DNA of 55,862 nt from Oscillospiraceae bacterium (GTDB taxonomy: Bacteria; Bacillota; Clostridia; Oscillospirales; CAG-272), in the NCBI GenBank assembly GCA_015065455.1, contig SVQI01000011.1, forward strand, positions 1 through 55,862, written 5' to 3'. The notes below the pieces were generated by a model, which made no database searches, was not told the DNA's origin, and saw nothing but the letters and a program-made list of their open reading frames with translations. Shown here in pieces: positions 24,917 through 33,278 of this stretch. The first letter of the stretch is position 1. Every line of letters starts with the position of its first letter. A program made the translations under genes and the position numbers.

Positions 24917-26188
24917 ATGAAAATTTTATTTGATAAAACTGCTGTGCTGGGACACGGAGAATGTTATGTGGCTGTTGACGGAGAATATATTTCTTATATA
25001 GGTAAGGAAAGACCAAGCGGAGAGTTTGACAGAGTTATAGGAACAAAAAACAAACTTATCTGTCCTGCGCTTTATAACTGTCATACACATTCAGCGATGC
25101 AGTTTTTGCGCGGTTACGGAGAAGATCTTCCGCTTGACAGGTGGCTTAATGAAAGGATATTTCCCGCCGAGGATAGACTCACTCCCAAAATTGTATATAT
25201 AAGCTCAAAATTTGCAATTGCTGAAATGATTAAAAATGGTATATGTTCTTTTTCTGATATGTACTATTTTTGTGATAAGACAGCTGAAGCTGTTGGCGAA
25301 ACGGGTATAAAAGCAAATATAAGCCGTTCTATCGTTTCTTTTGATAACAGCGCTAATCACTCAAAGGATAACAGATTCCTTGAATCAGTTGAACTTTATA
25401 ATAAATTTCACAATGCTTTTGATGGAAGACTGAAGGTTGAATTTTCGCTTCACGCAGAATATACAAATGTTCCTTCAATGGTTAAGTATGTAGCTGATTA
25501 TGCCAGCGGAAAGGATATAGCATTTCAGATACACTTATCTGAGACAGAAAAAGAGCATAACGAGTGTATCGGAAGACATGGAATTACTCCCACAGAGTTT
25601 TTTGAATGTAACGGTATTCTTGAATGTCCTACGTCTTTTGCTCATTGTGTTTGGCTTACAGATAATGATATGGATATTCTTAAGAGGTATAATTCAACCG
25701 TTGTACACAATCCCGTAAGCAATCTAAAGCTTGGAAGCGGTGTGATGCGTTTATCAAAGATGCTTGAAAAGGGAATAAACGTTTCGCTTGGAACGGACAG
25801 TTCTGCTTCAAACAATACGCTTGATATTTTAAAAGAAATTAATTTTGCGGCGTTACTGCAGAAGGGCACCGAGCGCGATCCGTCAAGCGTTAAGGCAGAG
25901 GATATAATAAAATTAGCTACTGAAAACGGAGCAAAATGCCAGAACAGAGAAGACTGCGGTGTTTTGGCTGTGGGCAAAAAGGCTGATATTATTATGATCG
26001 ATACCGATAGAATTAATAATATACCAAGCTATTCGCCTGTATATACGTTGGTTTACAGTGCAAATTCATCTGACGTGTGCTTTAATATGGTAGATGGCAA
26101 GGTTTTGTATGAAAACGGAGAATATAAAACGCTTGATATTGAAAGACTCAAACACGAAATGAAAGAGCTTCAAAAAGACTTTATATAG
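24917..26188 (+). CDS. Amidohydrolase, MTA/SAH or chlorohydrolase-type deaminase
   Basis: A 423-residue metal-dependent hydrolase of the TRZ/ATZ group. Metal-binding and catalytic blocks are NCHTHSAMQFLRG (HxH), the His of FQIHLSETEKEH, FAHCVWL, and LGTDSSASNNTLDIL (catalytic Asp). This set marks 5-methylthioadenosine/S-adenosylhomocysteine deaminases and related guanine/aminotriazine deaminases; which purine or pyrimidine it uses cannot be told. AGGATG precedes the start. The neighbouring nucleoside kinase supports a nucleoside-salvage role. Confidence 0.85.
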   Translation: MKILFDKTAVLGHGECYVAVDGEYISYIGKERPSGEFDRVIGTKNKLICPALYNCHTHSAMQFLRGYGEDLPLDRWLNERIFPAEDRLTPKIVYISSKFAIAEMIKNGICSFSDMYYFCDKTAEAVGETGIKANISRSIVSFDNSANHSKDNRFLESVELYNKFHNAFDGRLKVEFSLHAEYTNVPSMVKYVADYASGKDIAFQIHLSETEKEHNECIGRHGITPTEFFECNGILECPTSFAHCVWLTDNDMDILKRYNSTVVHNPVSNLKLGSGVMRLSKMLEKGINVSLGTDSSASNNTLDILKEINFAALLQKGTERDPSSVKAEDIIKLATENGAKCQNREDCGVLAVGKKADIIMIDTDRINNIPSYSPVYTLVYSANSSDVCFNMVDGKVLYENGEYKTLDIERLKHEMKELQKDFI

Positions 26189-26233
26189 TTTTTTGTGGTT
26201 TCTATGACATAATATGAAAAGAGAGTGATTGTT

Positions 26234-27859
26234 TTGGCATCGAAAAAACGAAACGATTTGTTGTTTTCCGGAGTCGTTATTCTGACTTTTGCCAATATTT
26301 TGGTTAAAGTAATAGGGCTACTGTATAAAATTCCGCTTCATAACCTGCTGGGTGATGAGGGAATGGGTTATTTTAATGCAGCATATAAAATATATACAAT
26401 GTTTTATATGGTGTCGACAGCAGGACTTCCCGTTGCTGTATCGATTATGATTTCGTCAGCACGTACAAAGGGTAACAGAAATGAAGTAAAGATGATTTTT
26501 AAATCAGCTTTGACTTTGTTTTTGGTTATAGGTGCGCTTGGAACTTCAATAATGATGATAGGCTCACACGGCTTTGCAGGGTTGATGAAGAATGATCCGG
26601 CATACGTATGTATTCTTGCTATTGCTCCGACGCTGTTTTTTATCTGTATATGCAGTGCGATAAGAGGCTATTTCCAAGGGTATCAGAATATGCTGCCCAC
26701 AGCTGTTTCGGAAGTCTTGGAATCACTCGGTAAATTTATTTTAGGTATTCTTTTTGCAACCTATGCTATGAATAAGGGGTATTCTTTACCTGTTGTGGCG
26801 GCATTTGCTTTGCTTGGTCTTACCATTGGCGTAGTTGTAGGTACTTTGTATATCGTAATTCACAGAGTGCTTTTTAAATCAGAGGAATATGACGCAGAGT
26901 TTGTTGTTGATAACAGTGCTCCTGTCAGAAAAATGGGGCAGATTATAAAGGCGCTTTTTGCTATTGCTATTCCGATATCCATAAGCTCATCAGTTATGAG
27001 TGTTGCGGACGCGATAGACTCAATAGTAATACAGAGAACTCTTCAGACTGTCAGCTACACAGCAAAGGAAGCTACAGCACTTTTCGGAAACTATTCGACA
27101 CTTGCCGTTTCTCTGTATAATTTACCGCCCGTACTTATATATCCCATTTCATGCGCTATTGTGCCTTATATTTCATCTGCTTTGGCAGAGAATGATAAGG
27201 AAAAGGCAAAGGGGGTAATGACAAGTTCTCTCAAAATTGCATCCCTTATATCCATTCCGTCGGCACTGGGATTGTCTGTGTTGTCAAAACCAATCCTCGG
27301 ACTTTTGTTCAGTGACGGAGAATCTGTAAAAAAAGCGGCTCCTCTGCTTTCTGTACTTGCAATAGCTGTATTTTTTGTTGGAATGCTTTCTGTTACAAAC
27401 GCGATTCTCCAGGCCAACAGACATGAGAGAATGCCTATTATTTCTATGATCTCAGGTGCTGTTGTGAAGGTTTCCGCATCATATCTGTTTATGAGATTTG
27501 TTTTGCCAAGCGGGTATGAAATGTTTGGCGCGCCAATCGGAACAGTATTTTGTTATATGACTATTGCGATTTTGAATTTTATATTTATTTCAAAGAAGAT
27601 AGGACTTGTTCCGAATTTTACAGAGGTGTTTGCAAAACCGTTTTTTGCGGCAGTACCGTGTGCTGTGATGGCAATGCTGACGTATGTTCTTCTTGACGGA
27701 GTACATGAAAAGATTGCGACTTTGGCAGCTATAGCCGTAGCTATATTAGTATATCTAATTGCAGTTTTGCTTTTTAAAGCTATAACCAAGGAAGAGATTC
27801 TTATGATTCCCAAAGGAAAGAAAATATATGGATTACTTCATAAATTGAAGCTTATGTGA
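26234..27859 (+). CDS. SpoVB/MurJ-type polysaccharide flippase (YabM-like)
   Basis: A 541-residue membrane protein of the MOP exporter group with about 14 hydrophobic segments. Family blocks include LLGDEGMGYFNAAY, AGLPVAVS, and RGYFQGYQNM. It should move a lipid-linked peptidoglycan precursor or other glycolipid across the membrane; SpoVB is needed for spore cortex. A TTG at 26234 is taken as start because GAGAGTGA sits just before it; the GTG at 26225 has no room for a ribosome site. It heads the yabM-mazG-yabO-yabP-yabQ-divIC-yabR order known from Bacillus. Confidence 0.88.
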   Translation: MASKKRNDLLFSGVVILTFANILVKVIGLLYKIPLHNLLGDEGMGYFNAAYKIYTMFYMVSTAGLPVAVSIMISSARTKGNRNEVKMIFKSALTLFLVIGALGTSIMMIGSHGFAGLMKNDPAYVCILAIAPTLFFICICSAIRGYFQGYQNMLPTAVSEVLESLGKFILGILFATYAMNKGYSLPVVAAFALLGLTIGVVVGTLYIVIHRVLFKSEEYDAEFVVDNSAPVRKMGQIIKALFAIAIPISISSSVMSVADAIDSIVIQRTLQTVSYTAKEATALFGNYSTLAVSLYNLPPVLIYPISCAIVPYISSALAENDKEKAKGVMTSSLKIASLISIPSALGLSVLSKPILGLLFSDGESVKKAAPLLSVLAIAVFFVGMLSVTNAILQANRHERMPIISMISGAVVKVSASYLFMRFVLPSGYEMFGAPIGTVFCYMTIAILNFIFISKKIGLVPNFTEVFAKPFFAAVPCAVMAMLTYVLLDGVHEKIATLAAIAVAILVYLIAVLLFKAITKEEILMIPKGKKIYGLLHKLKLM

Positions 27860-27866
27860 GGAAAAA

Positions 27867-28523
27867 ATGGATATAATAAGAGAAATGAAAAATAAAGAAC
27901 GTTTTACGGCAGATGATTTAAGAAAGATAATGGAGATTTTACGTTCTGAAAACGGATGCCCGTGGGACAGAGAGCAGACTCATAAATCCATAAGACAGGA
28001 TTTACTTGAGGAGGCTTATGAAACAGCTGAAGCGATAGACGCTGAAAGTGATGAAATGTTATGCGAGGAACTCGGAGACGTAATGCTTCAGGTTATGTTT
28101 CATTCAAGAATAGCTGAGGAGCAGGGAAGATTTACTGTTGACGACGTATATACCGGAGTTTGCAAGAAGATGATTGAACGACATCCGCACATTTTCGGTG
28201 ACGTAGAAGTTAACTCTGTTGAGGACGTGTTGACAAATTGGGATGCCATTAAGCAGAACTCAAAGAAGAGAGATACATTGAAAGAACAGCTTGACGGTGT
28301 ATGTAAGGCGTTACCTAGTTTGATGCTCGCTTCTAAATATGTGAGCAAGGTGCAAAAAAACGGTATTGATATTAAAACCGGTGTTTCTATTGACGATATC
28401 AGCGAAGAGAAAATTGGAGATTTGCTGTTTGATATAGTTGCTGTATGCAAAAAAAACGGTGTTGACGCCGAATTGGCTTTACAGAAAAAGTGTGAAAGGT
28501 TTTTGAACGAAATTACACAATAG
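27867..28523 (+). CDS. mazG: Nucleoside triphosphate pyrophosphohydrolase MazG
   Basis: A 218-residue house-cleaning NTPase. The first MazG domain is complete: NGCPWDREQTHKSI, the EEAYE and EELGD metal-binding motifs, and HPHIFGD. A second, shortened domain follows (SEEKIGDLLFDIV), with EExxD replaced in part. It is shorter than the about 260 residues of E. coli MazG. GAGGAAAAA lies just before the ATG and 7 bases separate it from the flippase gene. Corresponds to the C-terminal half of B. subtilis YabN. Confidence 0.92.
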   Translation: MDIIREMKNKERFTADDLRKIMEILRSENGCPWDREQTHKSIRQDLLEEAYETAEAIDAESDEMLCEELGDVMLQVMFHSRIAEEQGRFTVDDVYTGVCKKMIERHPHIFGDVEVNSVEDVLTNWDAIKQNSKKRDTLKEQLDGVCKALPSLMLASKYVSKVQKNGIDIKTGVSIDDISEEKIGDLLFDIVAVCKKNGVDAELALQKKCERFLNEITQ

Positions 28524-28619
28524 TATGTATTTTTTTGACAAAATCACAAACTTAACCAAAAAAATGTGATGCTTTTATAAAAAAATTGATGTTTTTGATA
28601 TATTTTTTCACAAAAAGTC

Positions 28620-28648
28620 TTGATTATTTTGGAAATGTTTGATATAAT
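28620..28648 (+). promoter_or_regulatory. Sigma-A promoter for hup
   Basis: TTGATT (28620-28625), 17-base spacer, TATAAT (28643-28648), 62 bases before the hup ATG. The 187-base gap before hup also holds a weak inverted repeat ATCACA/TGTGAT (28543-28570). Confidence 0.75.
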
Positions 28649-28710
28649 ACACAAGGTTAGGTACATATTATTATTTTTTAGTATAAATTATGGAAGGTAG
28701 GTAAATCATT

Positions 28711-28986
28711 ATGACAAAGTCGCAGCTTATCGATGTAGTTGCAAAAAAGACAGGACTCAAGAAAAAGGACGCTGAAGCAGCAGTTAGTGCAACAGTTGAT
28801 GCTATTACAGAAGCACTCGCAGAAGGAGAAAAAGTTCAGGTAGTTGGTTTCGGCTCATTTGAAGTTAAGGAACGCGCTGCAAGAACAGGTATCAATCCTT
28901 ACACAAAGAAGGCAATGGAGATTCCCGCATCAAAGAGTCTTTCCTTTAAAGCAGGTAAGGCTATGAAAGCTCTCCTCAACAAGTAA
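28711..28986 (+). CDS. hup: HU family DNA-binding protein
   Basis: A 91-residue nucleoid protein: MTKSQLIDVVAKKTG start, GFGSFEVKERAARTG beta-arm entry, INPYTKKAMEIPA arm with its DNA-intercalating Pro, and a SLSFKAGKAMKALLN end. It bends and compacts DNA as a homodimer. It has its own strong promoter and good ribosome site (GGAAGG). Its codon choice looks more GC-ending than neighbours, fitting high expression. It sits between mazG and yabO, where Bacillus has none. Confidence 0.97.
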   Translation: MTKSQLIDVVAKKTGLKKKDAEAAVSATVDAITEALAEGEKVQVVGFGSFEVKERAARTGINPYTKKAMEIPASKSLSFKAGKAMKALLNK

Positions 28987-29006
28987 TTTAGGCTTTGGTT
29001 TTTGAG

Positions 29007-29033
29007 TCCCCCGAGGAAAGTTTTCTCGGGGGA
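29007..29033 (+). terminator. GC-rich hairpin after hup
   Basis: A 9-bp stem TCCCCCGAG (29007-29015) with CTCGGGGGA (29025-29033). The T-run after it is poor (TTATGAAATTTTT), so it may only partly terminate and let the yab cluster be read through from the hup promoter. Confidence 0.55.
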
Positions 29034-29053
29034 TTATGAAATTTTTAGAGAAA

Positions 29054-29296
29054 ATGCGTTTAGATAAGTTTTTAAAAGTATCAAGAATAATTAAGAGAAG
29101 AACCGTGGCGAACGATGCTTGTGATGCATCACACGTCATGGTTAATGGTGTTTGTGCAAAGGCCTCGTATAATGTCAAAGAAAATGATATTATTGAAGTA
29201 ACGTTTGGTGAAAGAAAGCTGAAGGTGCGCGTGCTTGATGTAAGGGAAACCACGCGTAAAAATGAGGCTGCCTCGTTATATGAGGTAATTGAATAA
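29054..29296 (+). CDS. rqcP: S4-domain RNA-binding protein RqcP/YabO
   Basis: An 80-residue S4 protein: MRLDKFLKVSRIIKRRTVA is the family start. B. subtilis YabO (RqcP) works with RqcH in ribosome quality control, stabilising the peptidyl-tRNA during Ala-tailing; YabO also lies in this same yab cluster. The ATG at 29054 is chosen because family members begin there; an in-frame ATG at 29036 lies 3 bases after the GGGGG of the hup hairpin and would add six residues. Both have poor ribosome sites. Confidence 0.85.
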   Translation: MRLDKFLKVSRIIKRRTVANDACDASHVMVNGVCAKASYNVKENDIIEVTFGERKLKVRVLDVRETTRKNEAASLYEVIE

Positions 29297-29298
29297 GA

Positions 29299-29327
29299 GA
29301 ATATATTTGCCAATAGCCGCATATATT
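29299..29327 (+). promoter_or_regulatory. Possible sigma-E (mother-cell) promoter before yabP
   Basis: GAATATA (29299-29305), 14-base spacer, CATATATT (29320-29327), close to the sigma-E pattern of an ATA-containing -35 and CATAnnnT -10. In B. subtilis yabP is a mother-cell sporulation gene. Called by eye in AT-rich DNA. Confidence 0.4.
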
Positions 29328-29357
29328 TAATCAGGATATAAGCGGAGGTATTGACAA

Positions 29358-29624
29358 ATGGAAAAAAATACTCACAATATAGAGCTTGAGGACAGAAAGA
29401 AACTCGTTTTGAACGGCGTGTCAGATGTAGTCAGTTTTGATGATCTGTCGGTAATACTTGACACTGTTCGAGGACGGTTGAATATAAACGGAGCTAATCT
29501 TCATATACATACTTTATGCCTTGAAACAGGAGATGTGTCCATAGAGGGCGATATTGATGAAATTATATATGAGGATATGACGCAGGGCAAGAAAAAAGGT
29601 TTGTTTGGCAGGATAATCAGATAA
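29358..29624 (+). CDS. yabP: Sporulation protein YabP
   Basis: An 88-residue YabP/YqfC-family protein: LEDRKKLVLNGVSDVVSFDD at the start, then LNINGANLHIHTLCLETGDVS. YabP is made in the mother cell and helps spore cortex assembly in B. subtilis. GCGGAGG precedes the ATG. The stop shares a base with the yabQ start (TAATG), so the pair is translationally coupled. Confidence 0.92.
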   Translation: MEKNTHNIELEDRKKLVLNGVSDVVSFDDLSVILDTVRGRLNINGANLHIHTLCLETGDVSIEGDIDEIIYEDMTQGKKKGLFGRIIR

Positions 29625-30265
29625 TGTTTGTTCAGCAAAGCAGACTTGCAGAGATGCTTTTGTATTCGTTGGTTTTGGGTGTTTTTTTAGGCTTGGTTTA
29701 TGATGTGTTCAGAATAAGAAGACTTGTCTTTTTTTGTGATAACGAAAATGAGCCCGGGAAAAAAGCAATAATACTGAAACACAAAAACAGAATAGAGAGC
29801 ATTATAATATTTTTTGAAGATATACTATTTTGGTTAGTATGCTCTGTGTCGATATGCATTTTTATTTATTATATAAATTCAGGCAGATTCAGAAGCATAT
29901 CGATAGTTGGCGCAGTGGCGGGATTTTTAGTTTATTACAACACTGTCGGCAGACTTGTTATGATGCTGTCAGACGTTATAATTAGATTTCTAAAATTACT
30001 GTTTAAAACGGTGATCAAATATACCGTTTATCCGGTTTGTAGAGTATTGAAGTATATATATCACTTAACCTTAGGTAATTTATTTAGATATGTATTTAAC
30101 AAGATTCAAAGAAAGAGATTTCTTAACAGTGCCAAAAAAGGTTTTGGCATAACGCAAATAAAAGGGAAGATAAAAAATGAAAAGTCGTTCAAATATATTC
30201 GTAAAGGCGGCGGCAGTCGTATTTATAGTGTTTTGCGCAGTAACGATAATTCGAATGCAGTTTGA
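29624..30265 (+). CDS. yabQ: Spore cortex biosynthesis protein YabQ
   Basis: A 213-residue membrane protein with about four hydrophobic segments (12-30, 60-85, 90-115 and 118-140) and the family block GVFLGLVYDVFRIRR near the start. YabQ is needed for cortex formation in B. subtilis. The last 29 codons overlap the divIC gene in another frame (89 bases, 30177-30265), an unusually long overlap, and give a basic tail. Confidence 0.88.
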   Translation: MFVQQSRLAEMLLYSLVLGVFLGLVYDVFRIRRLVFFCDNENEPGKKAIILKHKNRIESIIIFFEDILFWLVCSVSICIFIYYINSGRFRSISIVGAVAGFLVYYNTVGRLVMMLSDVIIRFLKLLFKTVIKYTVYPVCRVLKYIYHLTLGNLFRYVFNKIQRKRFLNSAKKGFGITQIKGKIKNEKSFKYIRKGGGSRIYSVLRSNDNSNAV

Positions 30266-30455
30266 ATTTAACGCGCTGAAAGAAAGCAAGACAAAAGTAG
30301 AAGAACAGATAAAGGTATATGAACTCAAGATTGATGAATTGCAGGCACGCCTTGAAGAGGATTTTGACACCGAATATATTATGCGAATTGCGAGGGAAAA
30401 ACTGAACTTCAGACTTCCCGAGGAAATAATATTTTATAATGATTTGTCCAAATAA
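30177..30455 (+). CDS. divIC: Septum formation initiator DivIC/FtsL-like
   Basis: A 92-residue bitopic protein: short basic N-terminus, one helix (about 7-26), then a coiled coil (residues 30-60, with LKESKTKVEEQIKVYELKI) and the FtsB/DivIC-type end. It joins DivIB and FtsL in the divisome. The ATG at 30177 is the only start that keeps the membrane helix and it has AAGGGAAG just before it, so the overlap with yabQ is real unless yabQ is frameshifted. Confidence 0.88.
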   Translation: MKSRSNIFVKAAAVVFIVFCAVTIIRMQFEFNALKESKTKVEEQIKVYELKIDELQARLEEDFDTEYIMRIAREKLNFRLPEEIIFYNDLSK

Positions 30456-30479
30456 TATTTAAGGAGAATAATAAAACTG

Positions 30480-30929
30480 ATGTCAAATGAGATTGGCAAA
30501 ATTCTCGATGGAAAGGTCACGTCAATAACGAGCTTTGGCGCTTTTGTTTCCTTGCCTGATCAAAATAGCGGTATGATACATATTTCCGAAATATCTGATT
30601 CTTACGTGAAGGATATAAATGAATTCTTGAAGGTAGGACAGAATGTTCGTGTAAAGGTATGCTCTGTTGATGATAAGGGCAGAATAGCTCTTTCTCTTAA
30701 ACAGGTTGCTGAAAATGTTGTTGAGAATAAAACCGAAAAGAATGATATAACTAATAGAACGGACAATAGTGTATATAATGATAAAAAAGACACAGAAAAC
30801 AACAGCTTTGAAGATATGATGAGCCGTTTTTTGAAGACGTCAAACGAGAAAATTACAGACTTGAAAAAGACTATGGATGCAAAGCGCGGCGGTTCCGGAT
30901 TTTCAAGGAAAAACGGCAAAAAGTATTGA
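30480..30929 (+). CDS. yabR: S1 RNA-binding domain protein, YabR/GSP13-like
   Basis: A 149-residue protein. Residues 5-75 form one S1 domain (GKILDGKVTSITSFGAFVSL, GMIHISEIS, VRVKVCSVD, GRIALSLKQ), followed by an Asn/Lys/Asp-rich tail ending in KRGGSGFSRKNGKKY. Such proteins bind ribosomes or mRNA. AAGGAG precedes the ATG. Last gene of the yab cluster, closed by a terminator. Confidence 0.9.
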   Translation: MSNEIGKILDGKVTSITSFGAFVSLPDQNSGMIHISEISDSYVKDINEFLKVGQNVRVKVCSVDDKGRIALSLKQVAENVVENKTEKNDITNRTDNSVYNDKKDTENNSFEDMMSRFLKTSNEKITDLKKTMDAKRGGSGFSRKNGKKY

Positions 30930-30951
30930 TTTATTATATTTAGTATATTAT

Positions 30952-30990
30952 ACTGTATTATGGGATATTCTTTCCGTAATACAGTTTTTT
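30952..30990 (+). terminator. Intrinsic terminator after the yab cluster
   Basis: Stem ACTGTATTA (30952-30960) with TAATACAGT (30977-30985) and a T-run to 30990. It lies just before the trxB ribosome site. Confidence 0.8.
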
Positions 30991-31006
30991 GTTTGGAGAA
31001 AAAAGT

Positions 31007-31930
31007 ATGATGGATATAATTATTATAGGCGGCGGACCTGCCGGTCTTACTGCCGCAATATATGCAAAGAGAGCCGGTTGCAACGTTTCTGTTTTTGAAA
31101 AAATGGCGCCGGGAGGCCAGGTAATGACGACCCCCGAAATAGAAAATTATCCCGGATTTACAGGAACCGGGTTTGATTTATCTATGAATATGTTTGAGCA
31201 GGTAAATGCTCTTGGTGTTTCTTTTGAATATGAAACCATAGAAAGAATAGAAAATAAAGACGGATTATTTTATGTATACACCGAGAGTCAAAAAGAGTTT
31301 ACTGCCAAAAGTGTTATAATTGCATCAGGTGCAAAGAGAAGACTTCTCGGGATAGACGGTGAAAAAGAATTTACGGGACGCGGGGTATCGTATTGTGCTA
31401 CCTGCGACGGAAATTTCTTTAAAGAAAAGACAGCTGTTGTGGTTGGCGGCGGTAATACTGCTGTTGAAGATGCAATTTATTTATCAAAGTTGTGCGAAAA
31501 GGTTTATATAATTCACAGACGCGATGAATTTAGGGCATCAAAGGTTCTTGTCGATAGAATGAAAGCCAATGAAAAAATTGAGGTTGTACTAAATACTGTG
31601 CCTGTAGAGATCTCGGGAGATGACAAGGTTAATAAGATCATTGTAAAAAATAAAATTACAGATGAGCAGTCAGAGATAGAGACAGACGCTGTGTTTGTGG
31701 CTATTGGAACAGTTCCGGAAACAAGTTTTGTATCCGATCTTGTTACTTACGATAATGCGGGATATATTCAGACTGATGAAAAATGTATGACACAGACAAA
31801 GGGATTGTTTGCTGTTGGTGATGTTAGAAATACACTGTTAAAACAGATTATAACAGCAGCTGCTGACGGTGCTGTTGCGGCTAATTTTGCTGCTGAATAT
31901 GTTCAAACCATTGATGCAAAAAAAGAATAA
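31007..31930 (+). CDS. trxB: Thioredoxin reductase
   Basis: A 307-residue flavoprotein that passes electrons from NADPH to thioredoxin. FAD-binding GGGPAGLTAAIYA (8-20), the redox-active CATC (130-133, in SYCATCDGNFF), NADPH-binding VVGGGNTAVEDA, and the closing GLFAVGDVR are all present. The ATG at 31007 has TTGGAG 8 bases before it; the next codon is also ATG (31010). Confidence 0.95.
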   Translation: MMDIIIIGGGPAGLTAAIYAKRAGCNVSVFEKMAPGGQVMTTPEIENYPGFTGTGFDLSMNMFEQVNALGVSFEYETIERIENKDGLFYVYTESQKEFTAKSVIIASGAKRRLLGIDGEKEFTGRGVSYCATCDGNFFKEKTAVVVGGGNTAVEDAIYLSKLCEKVYIIHRRDEFRASKVLVDRMKANEKIEVVLNTVPVEISGDDKVNKIIVKNKITDEQSEIETDAVFVAIGTVPETSFVSDLVTYDNAGYIQTDEKCMTQTKGLFAVGDVRNTLLKQIITAAADGAVAANFAAEYVQTIDAKKE

Positions 31931-31946
31931 TGGGGAATAAAATATT

Positions 31947-33248
31947 ATGAAAAAAATAATTTTAATGTTGATTACATGTGCTGTGCTTCTTAGTTTGGTT
32001 GGGTGTTTGGGAGTAGGAAACGGTGGTATGAATGCACCTACTAACAATAAACAGACAGACGAGGTTACAAATAAACCTAGCGACAGCATTAAAGTTGATT
32101 CAACAACTGAGAATGAAGGTACAGACATTCCCGTTGTTAATGAAGAAAAAAAGGTAATAAAGTTTGTTGCCGTAGGTGATGCTTTGATTCATTCCGCTAT
32201 ATATTGGGAAGCTGAAGATATAGCGGCAGAAAAGACGAATTATGCCGGGAGATATTATTTTGGCGGCATGTATGAAAATATTGCAGATGAAATAAAGAAT
32301 GCAGATATTGCGTTTGTAAATCACGAAGCTCCTATTGCCAATACAGCAATTTCGGGATACCCGAATTTTAATGCGCCAAAAGAATCGGGAGACGCATTGG
32401 TTGAATTGGGATTTAATGTTGTTAATATTGCAAACAACCATATGTTTGATGTTGATCATAAGACGACAGGATATGCTGATACAATAGATTATTGGGATAC
32501 AAAGGGTGTTTTGCAGATAGGCGGATATAAAAACAATGCCGATTATGACAATATCAGAATACTTAATGTTGATGGTGTTAACATTGCATTTTTGGCTTAT
32601 ACTTATGACCCTTATTTAACAAACAGAGCGTCTATGAATATATCGAGTAAAAATGCTGGATATATTACACCAATAATAAACGATCAGACAATAACTAAGC
32701 ATATTGCATTGGCTAAAGAGAAGGCAGATCTTGTATTTGTTTCTATGCACTGGGGAAGCGAGAACGTATACAACCCTTCAAGTGAACAAAAAAGACTTGC
32801 AAAGCTAATAGCCGATAACGGTGCTGACGTAATAATAGGACATCATTCGCATACAGTACAGCCTGTGGAATGGATAGAGGGAAAAGACGGAAACAAAACG
32901 CTTTGTGTATATTCACTTGGTAATTTCATATCGGGTATGTTAAGTTCTAAGAATATGGTTGGCGGACTTATGACTCTTGATATAGTGGCTGAAAAAGGAA
33001 ACTTTAGTATTGAAAATGCTATCTTTAAGCCTACTATGTGTCATTACAATATAGATAATTTTTCAGTAAAAGGTCCTGACGGTAATCCTGTCAGAACCGG
33101 ATTTAAGGTTTACACGCTTGAAGATTATACTGAGGATTTAGCTAAAAAGCACGGTGTTCAGAATTATACAAAGTTTACTTATAGTTCACTTAAAGACCAG
33201 ATCAAGTCCATAATTTCGGCAGAATTTCGTCCGGATTATCTAAAGTAA
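31947..33248 (+). CDS. CapA/PgsA-like lipoprotein, copy 1
   Basis: A 433-residue protein of the poly-gamma-glutamate capsule CapA family, a metallophosphatase-like fold. The signal peptide ends in the lipobox L-V-G-C (Cys 20); a Thr/Asn-rich linker follows. Family landmarks: VAVGDALIH, NADIAFVNHEAPI, VNIANNHMFD, VSMHWGSE and IIGHHSHTVQPVEW. It lies on the outer face of the membrane. No capB/capC homologue is near, so capsule making is not implied; in clostridia such proteins are common and poorly understood. Paralogue follows at 33279. Confidence 0.88.
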   Translation: MKKIILMLITCAVLLSLVGCLGVGNGGMNAPTNNKQTDEVTNKPSDSIKVDSTTENEGTDIPVVNEEKKVIKFVAVGDALIHSAIYWEAEDIAAEKTNYAGRYYFGGMYENIADEIKNADIAFVNHEAPIANTAISGYPNFNAPKESGDALVELGFNVVNIANNHMFDVDHKTTGYADTIDYWDTKGVLQIGGYKNNADYDNIRILNVDGVNIAFLAYTYDPYLTNRASMNISSKNAGYITPIINDQTITKHIALAKEKADLVFVSMHWGSENVYNPSSEQKRLAKLIADNGADVIIGHHSHTVQPVEWIEGKDGNKTLCVYSLGNFISGMLSSKNMVGGLMTLDIVAEKGNFSIENAIFKPTMCHYNIDNFSVKGPDGNPVRTGFKVYTLEDYTEDLAKKHGVQNYTKFTYSSLKDQIKSIISAEFRPDYLK

Positions 33249-33278
33249 GATTTTTTCGGATTAAAGCTAGGAGAATTT

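Noticed and set aside
28535..28570. TTGACA and an ATCACA/TGTGAT inverted repeat before hup
   Set aside because: No -10 at the right distance from this TTGACA, and the stem is only 6 bp; may be an operator but unsupported.
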